From contig CADABS010000006.1 of the NCBI GenBank assembly GCA_902786245.1, positions 1-64,000 of the forward strand: a DNA stretch of 64,000 nt. Reading direction: 5' to 3'. The notes under the pieces were generated by a model. That model searched no databases, had not been told where the DNA came from, and saw only the letters and a program-made list of their open reading frames with translations. Shown piece after piece: positions 26,908 through 36,011 of this stretch (position 1 is its first letter; the number at the start of each line of letters is the position of its first letter). This DNA comes from an uncultured Erysipelotrichaceae bacterium (GTDB lineage: Bacteria > Bacillota_I > Bacilli_A > Erysipelotrichales > Erysipelotrichaceae). The position numbers were made by a program, and so were the translations under genes.

Positions 26908-28221
26908 TCACTCCAATTCATATTTCTTTTTATCCGAAGTGCGGATCGATTCCCCTCTCTGCACTTCGATGACTTCCAGATCCGTATCGGCTTTGATCGT
27001 ATGACGGCATCCGGCTTCCATGGTAATAACATCGCCGGGATGCACAGGCTGTTCCATACCGTCCACGACGGTCTTTCCTTCGCCGGATACGATCATCCAC
27101 ATCTCGTCACGGTGTTCGTGGCTGTGGTAGCTCATTCTCTTGCCGGCATGGATATACAGCTTGATCGTCATCGATTCATCGGAGACATCCAGTACCTTCA
27201 GACTGCCCCAGGACTTCTCCGCAAACATGACCGTCTGTCCGATATGGTCGACAAACGGGCTGATATCGATGGATTCCGTCTTCGATGTCACGAGAATACC
27301 CTGCTGGGAAGCAGAGATGACCAGATCCTTCAGATCGATTGCCAGTACGGGAATATCCATATCATTGATGACATTGACATTCCGGCAGCTGGAACTGAGC
27401 ACTGCCTTGCCGATCACGGCATCCGGCATCATTTCGGTAATGGCTGCCCAGGTGCCCAGGTCGCGGATACGGCTGTCGCATGCCAGCACCTTCAGTCCCT
27501 TTTCTTTTTCCAGCACTGCCCTGTCAAAGCTGACGGAAGGCATCTGCGGATATCTGCTGAACAGATCATCATAGCCCTGATAGTCCAGCATGCTGTGGGC
27601 GATTTCCAGTACATGTCCGAGCCGGAAGGATACAACACCGGCATTCCACAATGCACCGTTTTCAATCATCCTGGCGGCTGTAAATGCATTCGGCTTCTCG
27701 ACAAAAGAAGAAACCGCAGAAAGCTTATCCTTGCTTTGCGGAACGATATATCCATACCGGGTACTCGCCTCCTTCGGCACCGTGCCAAGCAGGGTAATGC
27801 CGTCAGAGTTATCAGAAGTGCTCTCGGCGAGGTCCAGGAAGGATTCAAAAAAACTGTCATCCGCGTAAAGATCTACCGGACAGACAACAATGGATTCATC
27901 CAGCGAAACATTTTTTACATCTTTCAGGTATTCCAGCGCAAGAATGATTGCCGGAAATGTATCTCTGCGGTCGGGCTCCACCGAGATTCCCACCCGATGG
28001 CCAAGCTGACTGATGACAGTCGACGCCTGGGACTTGGATGTAGCGACAGTCACGTCCACTTCCGCATCGATTTCCATGATCTGGCGGTATACCCTCTGGA
28101 TCATGGATTCCTGTTCATTTCTGCTGTTTTTAAACAATTTAATGAACTGTTTGGATCTGACGTCATTGGACAGCGGCCAGAGCTTTTTTCCCGAGCCGCC
28201 TGATAACAATATGATATTCAC
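26908..28221 (-). CDS. Type II mannose-1-phosphate guanylyltransferase (with cupin domain)
   Basis: A 437-aa protein. Residues 1-290 are a nucleotidyltransferase (LSGGSGKKLWPLSNDVRSKQ, FVEKPNAFTAARM, LWNAGVVSF). Residues about 325-437 are an isomerase-type cupin (SYHSHEHRDEMWMIVSGEG, HTIKADTDLEVIEVQRG). This is the CpsB/AlgA/ManC layout. The normally invariant GTR of the nucleotide loop is GKK here, and the usual VGSW is LGTW, so activity may be altered. The start is GTG with GGAGGG 9 bases upstream. First gene of the long operon to 15881. A single-domain canonical enzyme is at 3173-4252. Confidence 0.85.
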   Translation of the reverse strand: MNIILLSGGSGKKLWPLSNDVRSKQFIKLFKNSRNEQESMIQRVYRQIMEIDAEVDVTVATSKSQASTVISQLGHRVGISVEPDRRDTFPAIILALEYLKDVKNVSLDESIVVCPVDLYADDSFFESFLDLAESTSDNSDGITLLGTVPKEASTRYGYIVPQSKDKLSAVSSFVEKPNAFTAARMIENGALWNAGVVSFRLGHVLEIAHSMLDYQGYDDLFSRYPQMPSVSFDRAVLEKEKGLKVLACDSRIRDLGTWAAITEMMPDAVIGKAVLSSSCRNVNVINDMDIPVLAIDLKDLVISASQQGILVTSKTESIDISPFVDHIGQTVMFAEKSWGSLKVLDVSDESMTIKLYIHAGKRMSYHSHEHRDEMWMIVSGEGKTVVDGMEQPVHPGDVITMEAGCRHTIKADTDLEVIEVQRGESIRTSDKKKYELE

Positions 28222-28284
28222 TGATCAGTCCCTCCGTAATGCACTATTATCATAATTCAAATACGGTTCTTTTGAAAGCATGCC

Positions 28285-28315
28285 AAAAGCGGAACACCCC
28301 ATGGCATCCCGCTTT
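28285..28315 (-). terminator. Hairpin after the DUF4214/serine hydrolase gene
   Basis: AAAGCGG/CCGCTTTT stem just past the stop at 28322. The T-tail is short, so termination may be partial. Confidence 0.55.
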
Positions 28316-28321
28316 CATATG

Positions 28322-30601
28322 CTATTTCACCATTTCATTATGGGCAGCTTCCATAGCTTCCATGACACCGGTCAGCCGTTCCAGTGAACCCGGCATATTC
28401 GTCATGACGGCAGCGATATAGGTGCCGCTGTCCGCATAGACGATTCCCGCATCATTGGCCGCATTGTATCCGCCATACCAGATATAGCCGGCCTTCGAAC
28501 GGGTCGTATACCTGTTTCCAAGTGTACTGTGAATCAGCGATCTGCTTGGATTCTGATACCAGGTGCCGACGGTCTTTCCGGTCGCAGAAGACGTAAAGAA
28601 ATCATAGTTTCTTGCCCAGAGCTTTGCCATATCCCTCGGCGTATAGTACGTAAACTTGAAGTAATTGCCCGGATCAGTCACATCCGCATCCTTTTTCCAC
28701 TGTTCATACGGTGCCTCTCCATATCTGTCATACAGTGTCAGATAGGCCGAATCCGAAGAATTCACCACCGTCTGCAGCATCAGATCCTGTGACTCATTGA
28801 TACTGGCAGGATTCATGCATGTAAGAGCCGCCACATAGAAGCCTTTGATCGAACTTGCGGAATACAGACGCACATCCGGGTTATAGGAAACACCTCTGCC
28901 GGTATTGAGATCCAGCAGAATGAACCCGATCGAATAGCCGCCTGCCGTAATACTGTCTGCGGCTGCCTGCAGACGCGACTGTATCGCACCGCCCGGTGTA
29001 TATCCGCCGAAGCCCTGCACCGAAGCAGAGGAAGAAGCGGAATTCAGCGATGAGATCATTGTCTTCAGGTCATTGCCGGCCATGATGCCGTAGCTTCTGC
29101 ACAGCTTCCGGAATTCCTGTGAACGGACAAAGCCATTGATGATATCACTGCGGGAAGTACCGCTGTTCAATTTCTTTGTCCATTCCGCAAATCCCGATTC
29201 ATCCGGATCACGGTCAAGAATGGTCTGATACGCCGCTGTGACAAAGTCTTCATTGTTCAGATTCCGGGCTGCCAGCTCCGCGCTGGAGAAGAATGACTTC
29301 ACCGCTTCCCCGCCGTTCATATTTCCCGATGCCAGCTGATTCACCCAGGTGCGCAGTCCTGATATATCGTATTTTCTGCCCAGGCATTTTTCATACAGAC
29401 GCGCAACAAAGCGGGAAATGACCGGATACCGGTCGCGGACATCGGTCAGAGTCCTTGAACCCGGCTGAATGCCGTAGCTTCTGCACATCGCAATGAATTC
29501 CTGCGATCCGATCATTCCGGTCAGCGCATAATCCCATGAACAGCCGTTTTCCAGTGCATACATCCAGTGACGCAGACCGGATTCATCTGCTTCCCTGTCA
29601 AACAGCGCCGCATAGCCTAGGCGTACATATTCTTCATCGCTCAGATTCTTTTCTGCCAGTTCTCTGCTTGTCATGAAGCCGCCCGCAATATCCGCTCCGG
29701 TCATATGACCGTTCAGCAGCTGTTTCAGCCAGTTCTCCAGTCCCGAAACATCATATTTTCTGCCCAGACATTTTTCATACAGGCGGGCAACGAATTTCGT
29801 CGCTTTGATATTCTGATCACGGATATTCGTCAGAGCAACCTGTCCGGGTTTCACGCCGTATTCCCGGCAGAGATTTTTAAATTCCTGCGATCCGGAGAAT
29901 CCGTACAGGATATAGTCCTTTGTCGCACCTGCCTCCAGTGCGCTGAACCATGTATTGAAACCCGATTCATCCGGCTCCCGGTCGAGAAAGACACGGTATG
30001 CAGTTTCCGTAAACGCCGCATTGTCCAGGTTCTTCTGTGTCATTTCTTCGCTGTAGAAGAACGAAGCCGCAACCCCGGCAGCCGTCTTTGTTCCGCTTTT
30101 CAGCTGTCTGGTCCAGTTATCCATACCGCCCTGGTCATAATCCCGATCAAGGCATACATTGTAAAGTCTTGCGATGAATCCTTCCACGCTGCGGTCGGAT
30201 GGCAGTGTTTTGACAATTGCCGTCCTGAAGACCGGTACGGATTCTTCCTCTGCCGGCAGTTCTTCTTCCGGATTCTCATCGGTATCCTGTACAGCAGGTG
30301 TTTCCCCGGCAGGGATCTCTTCCGCCGGTGCTGTTTCTTCCTGCACAGTCTCCTCCGCAGGAACTTCTGTTTCTTCAGCAGAAGTTTCTTCCGCCGGTTC
30401 TTCTGTTTCAGTGTTTTCCTGTACTGCAGGCTCCTCTTCTTCCGGAATCTCTTCCGGTTCTGACTCTGCAGGTACTTCCTGTTCTTCTGTCAGAACGGTT
30501 TCTTCTGTCTGTACAGGCGTTTCTGTTTCTTCCGCATGGATCGGCATAACTGTCATTCCAAGCATTGCGCATGAAATAATCAGGCTGATGGTTTTATTCA
30601 T
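28322..30601 (-). CDS. Secreted class A beta-lactamase-fold serine hydrolase with six DUF4214 units
   Basis: A 759-aa protein: signal peptide (ends near PIHAEE), a Glu/Pro/Val-rich acidic linker to about 130, six DUF4214 units (CLDRDYDQGGM, FLDREPDESGF, CLGRKYDVSGL, LFDREADESGL, CLGRKYDISGL, ILDRDPDESGF), and a C-terminal serine hydrolase. Likely catalytic residues are Ser583-x-x-Lys586 (SASSIKGF), SDS at 616-618 and the KTG-like KAG at 703-705. Fold and motifs match beta-lactamase2/class A-like enzymes; real activity may be D,D-peptidase-like rather than drug hydrolysis. Its hairpin terminators bound it as a single-gene unit. Confidence 0.88.
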   Translation of the reverse strand: MNKTISLIISCAMLGMTVMPIHAEETETPVQTEETVLTEEQEVPAESEPEEIPEEEEPAVQENTETEEPAEETSAEETEVPAEETVQEETAPAEEIPAGETPAVQDTDENPEEELPAEEESVPVFRTAIVKTLPSDRSVEGFIARLYNVCLDRDYDQGGMDNWTRQLKSGTKTAAGVAASFFYSEEMTQKNLDNAAFTETAYRVFLDREPDESGFNTWFSALEAGATKDYILYGFSGSQEFKNLCREYGVKPGQVALTNIRDQNIKATKFVARLYEKCLGRKYDVSGLENWLKQLLNGHMTGADIAGGFMTSRELAEKNLSDEEYVRLGYAALFDREADESGLRHWMYALENGCSWDYALTGMIGSQEFIAMCRSYGIQPGSRTLTDVRDRYPVISRFVARLYEKCLGRKYDISGLRTWVNQLASGNMNGGEAVKSFFSSAELAARNLNNEDFVTAAYQTILDRDPDESGFAEWTKKLNSGTSRSDIINGFVRSQEFRKLCRSYGIMAGNDLKTMISSLNSASSSASVQGFGGYTPGGAIQSRLQAAADSITAGGYSIGFILLDLNTGRGVSYNPDVRLYSASSIKGFYVAALTCMNPASINESQDLMLQTVVNSSDSAYLTLYDRYGEAPYEQWKKDADVTDPGNYFKFTYYTPRDMAKLWARNYDFFTSSATGKTVGTWYQNPSRSLIHSTLGNRYTTRSKAGYIWYGGYNAANDAGIVYADSGTYIAAVMTNMPGSLERLTGVMEAMEAAHNEMVK

Positions 30602-30673
30602 AGATATACTCTTCCTCTGTCTGTCACGGACTTTTGGTCCGTAGGGTATACTAGCACCGTCAGGCCGATTTTA

Positions 30674-30705
30674 AAAGCGGTGAACATTGGAGAATTCACC
30701 GCTTT
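30674..30705 (-). terminator. Terminator after the DUF4214/GH25 gene
   Basis: A perfect 11-bp stem AAAGCGGTGAA/TTCACCGCTTT with TAAAA tail on the minus strand, 18 bases past the stop at 30723. Confidence 0.85.
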
Positions 30706-30722
30706 CTGCATTAATTCACTGA

Positions 30723-33245
30723 TTATTGAATAAGCCGTTTCGGATCGACATACATGACATCTCTGTCCAGAGGATTGCTTGTATATTGATGGATCGAGGC
30801 AAATCCGGAGAAATCCTGATGAAGCGTACCGTCATTATTTCCCCAGTGCGCCACCCATTTATCATATTCATCGCATCCGCTGATAATACCTTCCTTGAAC
30901 CAGCTGTACGACGCGTAGATTCCGACATGATATCCGGCATCCTGCACCTTTTTGCAGAAACGCTGACACATTGCGGAGATGGTCTTGGAATCTGTCACAT
31001 GATGGCGCTGCTTGTAGAAATCCGCGTCTTCCATGTCATACCATACACCGCACTGGATATCTCTGCCCTTGATCAGATTCAGCAGGTAATCCGCTTCTGC
31101 TTCGGCAGTGGAAGGACTCAGCGCATAGCTGTACAGATAGACACCGTAAGGAATCTTCAGTTTTTCGCACAGATTCATATTCCGCACCGCCCGCTGATCT
31201 GTATTCGTTCCGTACGCTACCCGGATAATGACGAAGCCATCCTGATATTTCTTCAGATTGATATCGCCGTTATGGGTACTGATATCGATGCCTTCCATGA
31301 AGATATTCTCCGCCTGCTGCTTCTGCATATGGATGATTCTGCCGGTCTGCGGATCAACCTGATAGTACACCTGATCCTGCAGGAATGACTCTCTGGCAAT
31401 GTTGCCGTTCCAGTCATAATAGACCTGGTAGGTTTGTCCCTTTTCATCCGTTACATCATATATGCCGCTCTTCTTCGTCTTCAGCGTTGCCTTCAGTCCG
31501 GTAAACTCCGTGGAATTCAGGAATCCTTCCACGACATCTGCCCGGCTCATGCCGTTATTCAGTTTGTTCACCCAGTATTTCTGTCCTTTTTCTTCCGGAT
31601 TTCTGTCCAGGATCGTCACATATGCACGCCGGACAAATTCCTCATTGCTCAGATTCATCGCCGCCAGTTCCCGGCTGTAGAAGAAACCTCTGGCAACTTC
31701 CGCCGGGGTTCTTTCTTTTGTGTACAGGAACCTTGTCCAGTATTCCAGACCGCCTCCGTCAAACTTTCTGCCGAGGCAGTTGACATAAAGCCTGGATACA
31801 AATCTGGTTATATCGATATTCCTGTCGCGGTAGGCTGTCACCGGATAGCCGCCTCTGGAAATACCGTATTCCTCACAGATGCCCGTAAACTCCTGCGATT
31901 CAATAAAGCCCCGGAGAATATAGTCATACGTACAACCGGCTTCCAGTGCATCCACCCAGTAATTCAGACCGGAACTGTCTGATTCCCGGTTCAGAAATAC
32001 CCGGTAGGCAACCTTGATCCATGCGACATTCTTCAGCTTCTTACTCGTGTATTCTTTACTGTAGAAGAAACCCCGGGCAATCGAAGCGCCGGTGGCCCTG
32101 CCTTCCCGCAGCTGTGTGCACCAGTCTTTCAGACCATGCGCATCCGGTTCTCTGTCCAGACAGAGCTGATACATTCTGGTGACAAATCCTTCGATGCCGT
32201 CCAGTTCTTCTTTCTTCATTTCAGCTGCGTCTTTCGCATAGCGGTTTTTCTCATTGATGCCCGCTTCTTCAACCTTAATCTGATATGTCTCCACCGCTGC
32301 CGCATTGACTGATCCCGTAACAGCAGCCGTACCCGGCGCCACCGCAGTGATCACTCCATCCGCAGCAGATACGATTTTCTCATTGTCCGATACATATGTG
32401 ATGCCTGCCCATGTGCTCTCCGGTTCAAATGTTTCCCCTTCAACCAGAGTGATTTCCTCTGTATGCATCTGTGCATAAACCGCATGCAGAGTCATATCTT
32501 CCTCCGCAGTGATTTCTTCTGTGATTACCGGACCGTTTTCTTCAGCTGCCCATCCGACGAATATTTCATCCGTCTGCGGCACCGGAAGATCAACAGCGCT
32601 GCCGGCAGTATATGTACATGCAAGACGGCTGCTCAGATTTCCTTTTTCATCCTCCAGCAGACCGGTATATGCCTCATAGATGACCGTCACCGGAATCTCT
32701 TCTGTTTCCGGTGTTTTCTCTTCTGCCGGCATTTCTTCGGGAACAGATTCTTCAACTGTTTCCTCTGCAGCAGGTTCTGATTCCGGTTCTTCCGGTACAG
32801 CTTCTTCAACTGTTTCCTCTGCAGCAGGTTCTGATTCCGGTTCTTCCGGTACAGCTTCTTCAGACGTTTCCTGTTCTGCGGAAATCTCCTGTTCTTCCGG
32901 TTTTTCTTCTGATGCAGATTCTGCCGGTTCGGTTTCAGGAAGTTCTGTCTCTTCCGATGCCGGTTCTTCGGACAGCTGCTGTACTGCGGGAATTTCCTGT
33001 TCTTCCTCTGTTTCCGGTGCAGTTTCTGTCTGCACAGCAGGTTCCGCTTCAGGGTACTCTGTATCTTCCGGTTCAGTTTCTTCCGCTGTTTCCTGTTCAG
33101 CAGGAATCTCCTGCTCTTCCGGTGCAGATTCTGTCAGTTCGGTTTCAGGCAGTTCCGTCTCTTCTGCATATACAGGAAATGACTGCAGGAGAAGCGCAGA
33201 CAGGATCGATACTGTCAGTTTTTTCCATTTTCTGTTTCTGTACAT
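30723..33245 (-). CDS. Secreted GH25 lysozyme with acidic repeats, Ig-like domains and four DUF4214 units
   Basis: An 840-aa protein: signal peptide (ends near VYAEE), an acidic Glu-rich region with an 18-aa tandem duplication, an InlB-like beta-repeat (GWAAEENGPVITEEITAEED), a Big_2-like domain (VAPGTAAVTGSV), four DUF4214 units (CLDREPDAHGL, FLNRESDSSGL, CLGRKFDGGGL, ILDRNPEEKGQ), and a C-terminal GH25 muramidase (EGIDISTHNGDINLKKYQ, VWYDMEDADFYK with the D-x-E catalytic pair). It should cleave the peptidoglycan glycan backbone. ATG 33245 is preferred for its GGGACAG SD and signal peptide; an ATG 24 bases upstream lacks an SD. Confidence 0.9.
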   Translation of the reverse strand: MYRNRKWKKLTVSILSALLLQSFPVYAEETELPETELTESAPEEQEIPAEQETAEETEPEDTEYPEAEPAVQTETAPETEEEQEIPAVQQLSEEPASEETELPETEPAESASEEKPEEQEISAEQETSEEAVPEEPESEPAAEETVEEAVPEEPESEPAAEETVEESVPEEMPAEEKTPETEEIPVTVIYEAYTGLLEDEKGNLSSRLACTYTAGSAVDLPVPQTDEIFVGWAAEENGPVITEEITAEEDMTLHAVYAQMHTEEITLVEGETFEPESTWAGITYVSDNEKIVSAADGVITAVAPGTAAVTGSVNAAAVETYQIKVEEAGINEKNRYAKDAAEMKKEELDGIEGFVTRMYQLCLDREPDAHGLKDWCTQLREGRATGASIARGFFYSKEYTSKKLKNVAWIKVAYRVFLNRESDSSGLNYWVDALEAGCTYDYILRGFIESQEFTGICEEYGISRGGYPVTAYRDRNIDITRFVSRLYVNCLGRKFDGGGLEYWTRFLYTKERTPAEVARGFFYSRELAAMNLSNEEFVRRAYVTILDRNPEEKGQKYWVNKLNNGMSRADVVEGFLNSTEFTGLKATLKTKKSGIYDVTDEKGQTYQVYYDWNGNIARESFLQDQVYYQVDPQTGRIIHMQKQQAENIFMEGIDISTHNGDINLKKYQDGFVIIRVAYGTNTDQRAVRNMNLCEKLKIPYGVYLYSYALSPSTAEAEADYLLNLIKGRDIQCGVWYDMEDADFYKQRHHVTDSKTISAMCQRFCKKVQDAGYHVGIYASYSWFKEGIISGCDEYDKWVAHWGNNDGTLHQDFSGFASIHQYTSNPLDRDVMYVDPKRLIQ
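32755..32866. repeat. 54-bp tandem repeat in the GH25 gene
   Basis: Two perfect or near-perfect 54-bp units encoding an 18-aa acidic unit (VPEEPESEPAAEETVEEA). Same unit length as in the C39 gene but a different sequence. Confidence 0.8.
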
Positions 33246-33325
33246 ATTTCTCTGTCCCTTCCGATGCATGCATCTGTGAACTCTATATTATCAGATACGT
33301 CTGTTTCTGCAAAACCGGCGCATCC

Positions 33326-34234
33326 TCAGACTGCCGCAAATACCTGCAGTTTCTTCTCCTGTATCTCGACTCTGACTTCGCTGTGCTCCCCGCCGTCTTC
33401 GCCGTCCAGCGTCCAGGATACCGGATTTCTGAAAATAAACTGCGCATTCTTGAACTTGGCGGAATAAATGTATTTCGAATTTGTATCCCCGGATGCGGCT
33501 GCGCCGATCAGTTCGCCCAGTTCTTTCGCATTGTTCGGAACACTGATCAGGGTCAGTTCCAGATATCCGTCATCCAGGGATGAATCTGCGATAAAGCTCG
33601 ACTTCATGCCCGCAACGGATATCGAATTCGATACAAATCCGAACAGATAATCGCCTTCTGTTTCAATACCGTCATGAATGACTTTCACATGCTGGTTGTA
33701 ATTGATATCGTCTTTGAGCTTCGAGAATACTTCCAGAACATATGCCGCATAGCCGATCGCATTTTTCATATCCTGCGGCGTTGTATAGCTGACTTCGGTA
33801 AATGCCCCGAATGCCGCAACATAATTGAAATACCTGCTGTTGAACCGGCCCAGATCGCATCTGCGGGTTTTTCCGCTGATGATATAGGAACAGATTTCCT
33901 TGGCGCTGATATGTTCTTTTTCATACAGAGATTTGGAGAAGTCATTGGCACTGCCGTTGGGCACATAGCCGACCGGCAGATCCGCACCGATCTCCATCAG
34001 CTTATTTGTAATATGATTGAGCGTTCCGTCGCCGCCGCAGACCGCCAGAACATCAAATTCCTGATGATGGTCTTCCAGTACCTTCTCCACTGACAGCGGT
34101 GTATCCCCGATGACCGGCACAGCCGTCACAAGATAGCCTCCGGCGGTCAGGTCTTCGATCATTCCCGGCAGATTCTTTCCGGCAGTTCCGGTTCCGGCCT
34201 TTGAATTAAAAATCAGAAGTGCTTTCTTTTCCAT
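33326..34234 (-). CDS. Diacylglycerol kinase-family lipid kinase
   Basis: A 302-aa DAGK_cat domain protein: FNSKAGTGTAGK at the N-terminus, VCGGDGTLNHITNKLM (the GGDGT ATP-binding motif) and PNGSANDFSKS. Such kinases phosphorylate diacylglycerol or related lipids on the cytoplasmic face and often recycle DAG from lipoteichoic acid synthesis. ATG 34234 is preferred because GGAG lies 9 bases upstream. It lies 50 bases behind the sigma factor gene on the same strand and may be cotranscribed. Confidence 0.88.
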   Translation of the reverse strand: MEKKALLIFNSKAGTGTAGKNLPGMIEDLTAGGYLVTAVPVIGDTPLSVEKVLEDHHQEFDVLAVCGGDGTLNHITNKLMEIGADLPVGYVPNGSANDFSKSLYEKEHISAKEICSYIISGKTRRCDLGRFNSRYFNYVAAFGAFTEVSYTTPQDMKNAIGYAAYVLEVFSKLKDDINYNQHVKVIHDGIETEGDYLFGFVSNSISVAGMKSSFIADSSLDDGYLELTLISVPNNAKELGELIGAAASGDTNSKYIYSAKFKNAQFIFRNPVSWTLDGEDGGEHSEVRVEIQEKKLQVFAAV

Positions 34235-34284
34235 ACGCTCTGTCTCCAACAGAAACATTATACCGCACTGCTTTTCACCCGTGT

Positions 34285-34890
34285 TTAATGTGACTCATCG
34301 CTGAGAATCGCCCTGCGCATCTTCTTTTTGACCTGGTGCATGCGCTTGTCCACGGTCTTTACCTTCCGGTTCAGCCGGTCTGCCAGCTGCATATGTTTTT
34401 CACCCATGGCCCAGGCGCGTACATATTCACGGTCTGTTTCCGACATATTCAGATACGTATGGTTCATTCTCCGCACCGCTTCCGAATAGTTCAGACTGTA
34501 TTCCGGATCATAAACGGTTTTCGGCGCTGCCACGAAACCGTAGTACTGATCCTCTCCGAATTTGATTTCCAGCGTCTGTGTCGATACTTCTGCGGATGCC
34601 ATCCGGGCATATCTGCGCAGTGCGGAAAACAGCCGCTTCTGCAGAGAGTTTGTAATAAACGTCGCACAGGACGTATTCCGGTCGCCGCGGTAGCAGTCAA
34701 CGATTTCATACAGAGACACCATTGTCTCCTGGATAATATCCTCCCGGTACATGGCAAGCTTGCTGGAAGGTGCGATCCTGCCTTTGATCATCCCGCAGAC
34801 ATTCAGACGGAAGTACCAAAAAAGAGTCTCCTGCGCATAGGCATCGCACATTCGACTCATATAAACCAGTTCATCCACGTTGATTTTCAT
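34285..34890 (-). CDS. Sigma-70-family factor, SigH-like by gene order
   Basis: A 201-aa small sigma factor. Region 2 is around 50-90 (REDIIQETMVSLYEIVDCYR, then FITNSLQKRLFSALRRYARM), and region 4 is around 145-195 (ETDREYVRAWAMGEKHMQLA followed by a DNA-binding helix). In Bacillus the order cysS-mrnC-rlmB-rae1-sigH is conserved; here rlmB is directly followed by this gene, 18 bases away, without rae1. So it is probably the SigH orthologue, but its sequence is divergent and I leave the symbol empty. The ATG has a GGAGGAAA SD. Under the cysS T-box if the operon is continuous. Confidence 0.8.
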   Translation of the reverse strand: MKINVDELVYMSRMCDAYAQETLFWYFRLNVCGMIKGRIAPSSKLAMYREDIIQETMVSLYEIVDCYRGDRNTSCATFITNSLQKRLFSALRRYARMASAEVSTQTLEIKFGEDQYYGFVAAPKTVYDPEYSLNYSEAVRRMNHTYLNMSETDREYVRAWAMGEKHMQLADRLNRKVKTVDKRMHQVKKKMRRAILSDESH

Positions 34891-34908
34891 ATTCCTTTTC
34901 CTCCTGTA

Positions 34909-35625
34909 TTACAGGGGAAAACGTCTGTCATTGATCCCGTACATCAGGATAGAAGCAGATACGGACGCATTCAGGGAAGAGATCTTTCCTTTCATCGGTA
35001 TGGACACGACATAGTCGCATTTTTCCCGCAGCAGTCTGGATATGCCCTTGCCTTCGTTGCCGATGATCAGCACCGTCGGAAAATCATAGGCAAGCGAGCG
35101 GTAGTCCTGACCGTCCATGTCTGCCGCAACTGCCCACCATCCGGCTTTCTGCAGTTCTTCCAGCGTCCTGGAAAGATTTGTTACGGCAGCGCATTTCACC
35201 GTATCGATCGCCCCGGCGCTTACCTTGGCAACGGAAGCTGTCAGACCGACGGAATGTGTCTTTTTAAAGATCACTCCGGTTGCCTGTACCGCATCCGCTG
35301 TCCGCAGGATCGCACCGAGATTATGCGGATCCTCGAGTTCATCCAGCATAATGATCAGACCGTGCTCTCCCTTCGGAACAGAATCCGTCAGTTCTTTTAC
35401 GGTGTATGTTTTGTACGGTTCGATTTCCGCGACAACGCCCTGGTGCCGGTCGCTTTCCGTCATCTTTGTCAGGGTGCGGCGGTCCGTCTTCTTCACCGGT
35501 ACGTTTCTCTTCCGGGCCATCTCCAGGATTGCTCTGTCATCCGACGAGATCCAGATCTGCCTGATCCTGTCAGAATCCTGCAGGATCTGCTTCACAACGT
35601 TTTTCCCGTACATATATTGTGTCAT
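34909..35625 (-). CDS. rlmB: 23S rRNA (guanosine-2'-O-)-methyltransferase
   Basis: A 238-aa SpoU/TrmH family SPOUT methyltransferase. The N-terminal L30e-like RNA-binding region is followed by the three SPOUT motifs: DELEDPHNLGAILRTADA, IIGNEGKGISRLLREKCD and IPMKGKISSLNASVSASI. It methylates G2251 of 23S rRNA in orthologues. Overlaps the end of mrnC by 4 bases (ATGA) in a cysS-mrnC-rlmB operon. Confidence 0.95.
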   Translation of the reverse strand: MTQYMYGKNVVKQILQDSDRIRQIWISSDDRAILEMARKRNVPVKKTDRRTLTKMTESDRHQGVVAEIEPYKTYTVKELTDSVPKGEHGLIIMLDELEDPHNLGAILRTADAVQATGVIFKKTHSVGLTASVAKVSAGAIDTVKCAAVTNLSRTLEELQKAGWWAVAADMDGQDYRSLAYDFPTVLIIGNEGKGISRLLREKCDYVVSIPMKGKISSLNASVSASILMYGINDRRFPL

Positions 35626-36011
35626 GAACCTGCCTCCTGTATACTCCGAACTTTCTCCCAGATTTCTGCCAATCTTCTCTCATTTTTCTGCATATACAGA
35701 GCCCCAATCAGCGCCTCAAACCCTGTGGATAACCGGTATGTCTGCACATCCGTATTGTGGGGAACCGACCCGGAACCGCTGTTCCTGCCGCGATGGAAAA
35801 CCGCTTCTTCCTCTTCCGTGAAAAAGCCTTCCGCATGCAGAGTTTCATAGAAAGAAGCCTGCGCCTTCGCACTGACATATGCGATGGAAAGACTCTGCAG
35901 TTTCTTTCCTTTATTGGAACCTTCTTCAATCAATGTACTGCGCACCAGCAGAGACCATACCGCATCTCCGAGAAATGCCAGCGTTCTGCCTGAACAGTCA
36001 TTGGGATTCAT
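35622..36011 (-). CDS. mrnC: Mini-ribonuclease III
   Basis: A 129-aa RNase III catalytic-domain-only protein without a dsRNA-binding domain. It has LAFLGDAVWSLLVRSTLIEE and a C-terminal RLSTGFEALIGALYM signature. Mini-III processes 23S rRNA precursor ends in Bacillota. The true start is ATG 36011, which shares one base with the cysS stop (TGATG); a TTG one codon upstream is not preferred. Confidence 0.94.
   Translation of the reverse strand: MNPNDCSGRTLAFLGDAVWSLLVRSTLIEEGSNKGKKLQSLSIAYVSAKAQASFYETLHAEGFFTEEEEAVFHRGRNSGSGSVPHNTDVQTYRLSTGFEALIGALYMQKNERRLAEIWEKVRSIQEAGS

Noticed and set aside
32680-33279. Plus-strand Ser-rich open frame over the GH25 gene's acidic region
   Set aside because: Same antisense artefact of Glu-rich repeats; no start signal.
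34336-35850. Long plus-strand open frame across rlmB and the sigma gene
   Set aside because: Antisense to three conserved genes; no recognisable domain.
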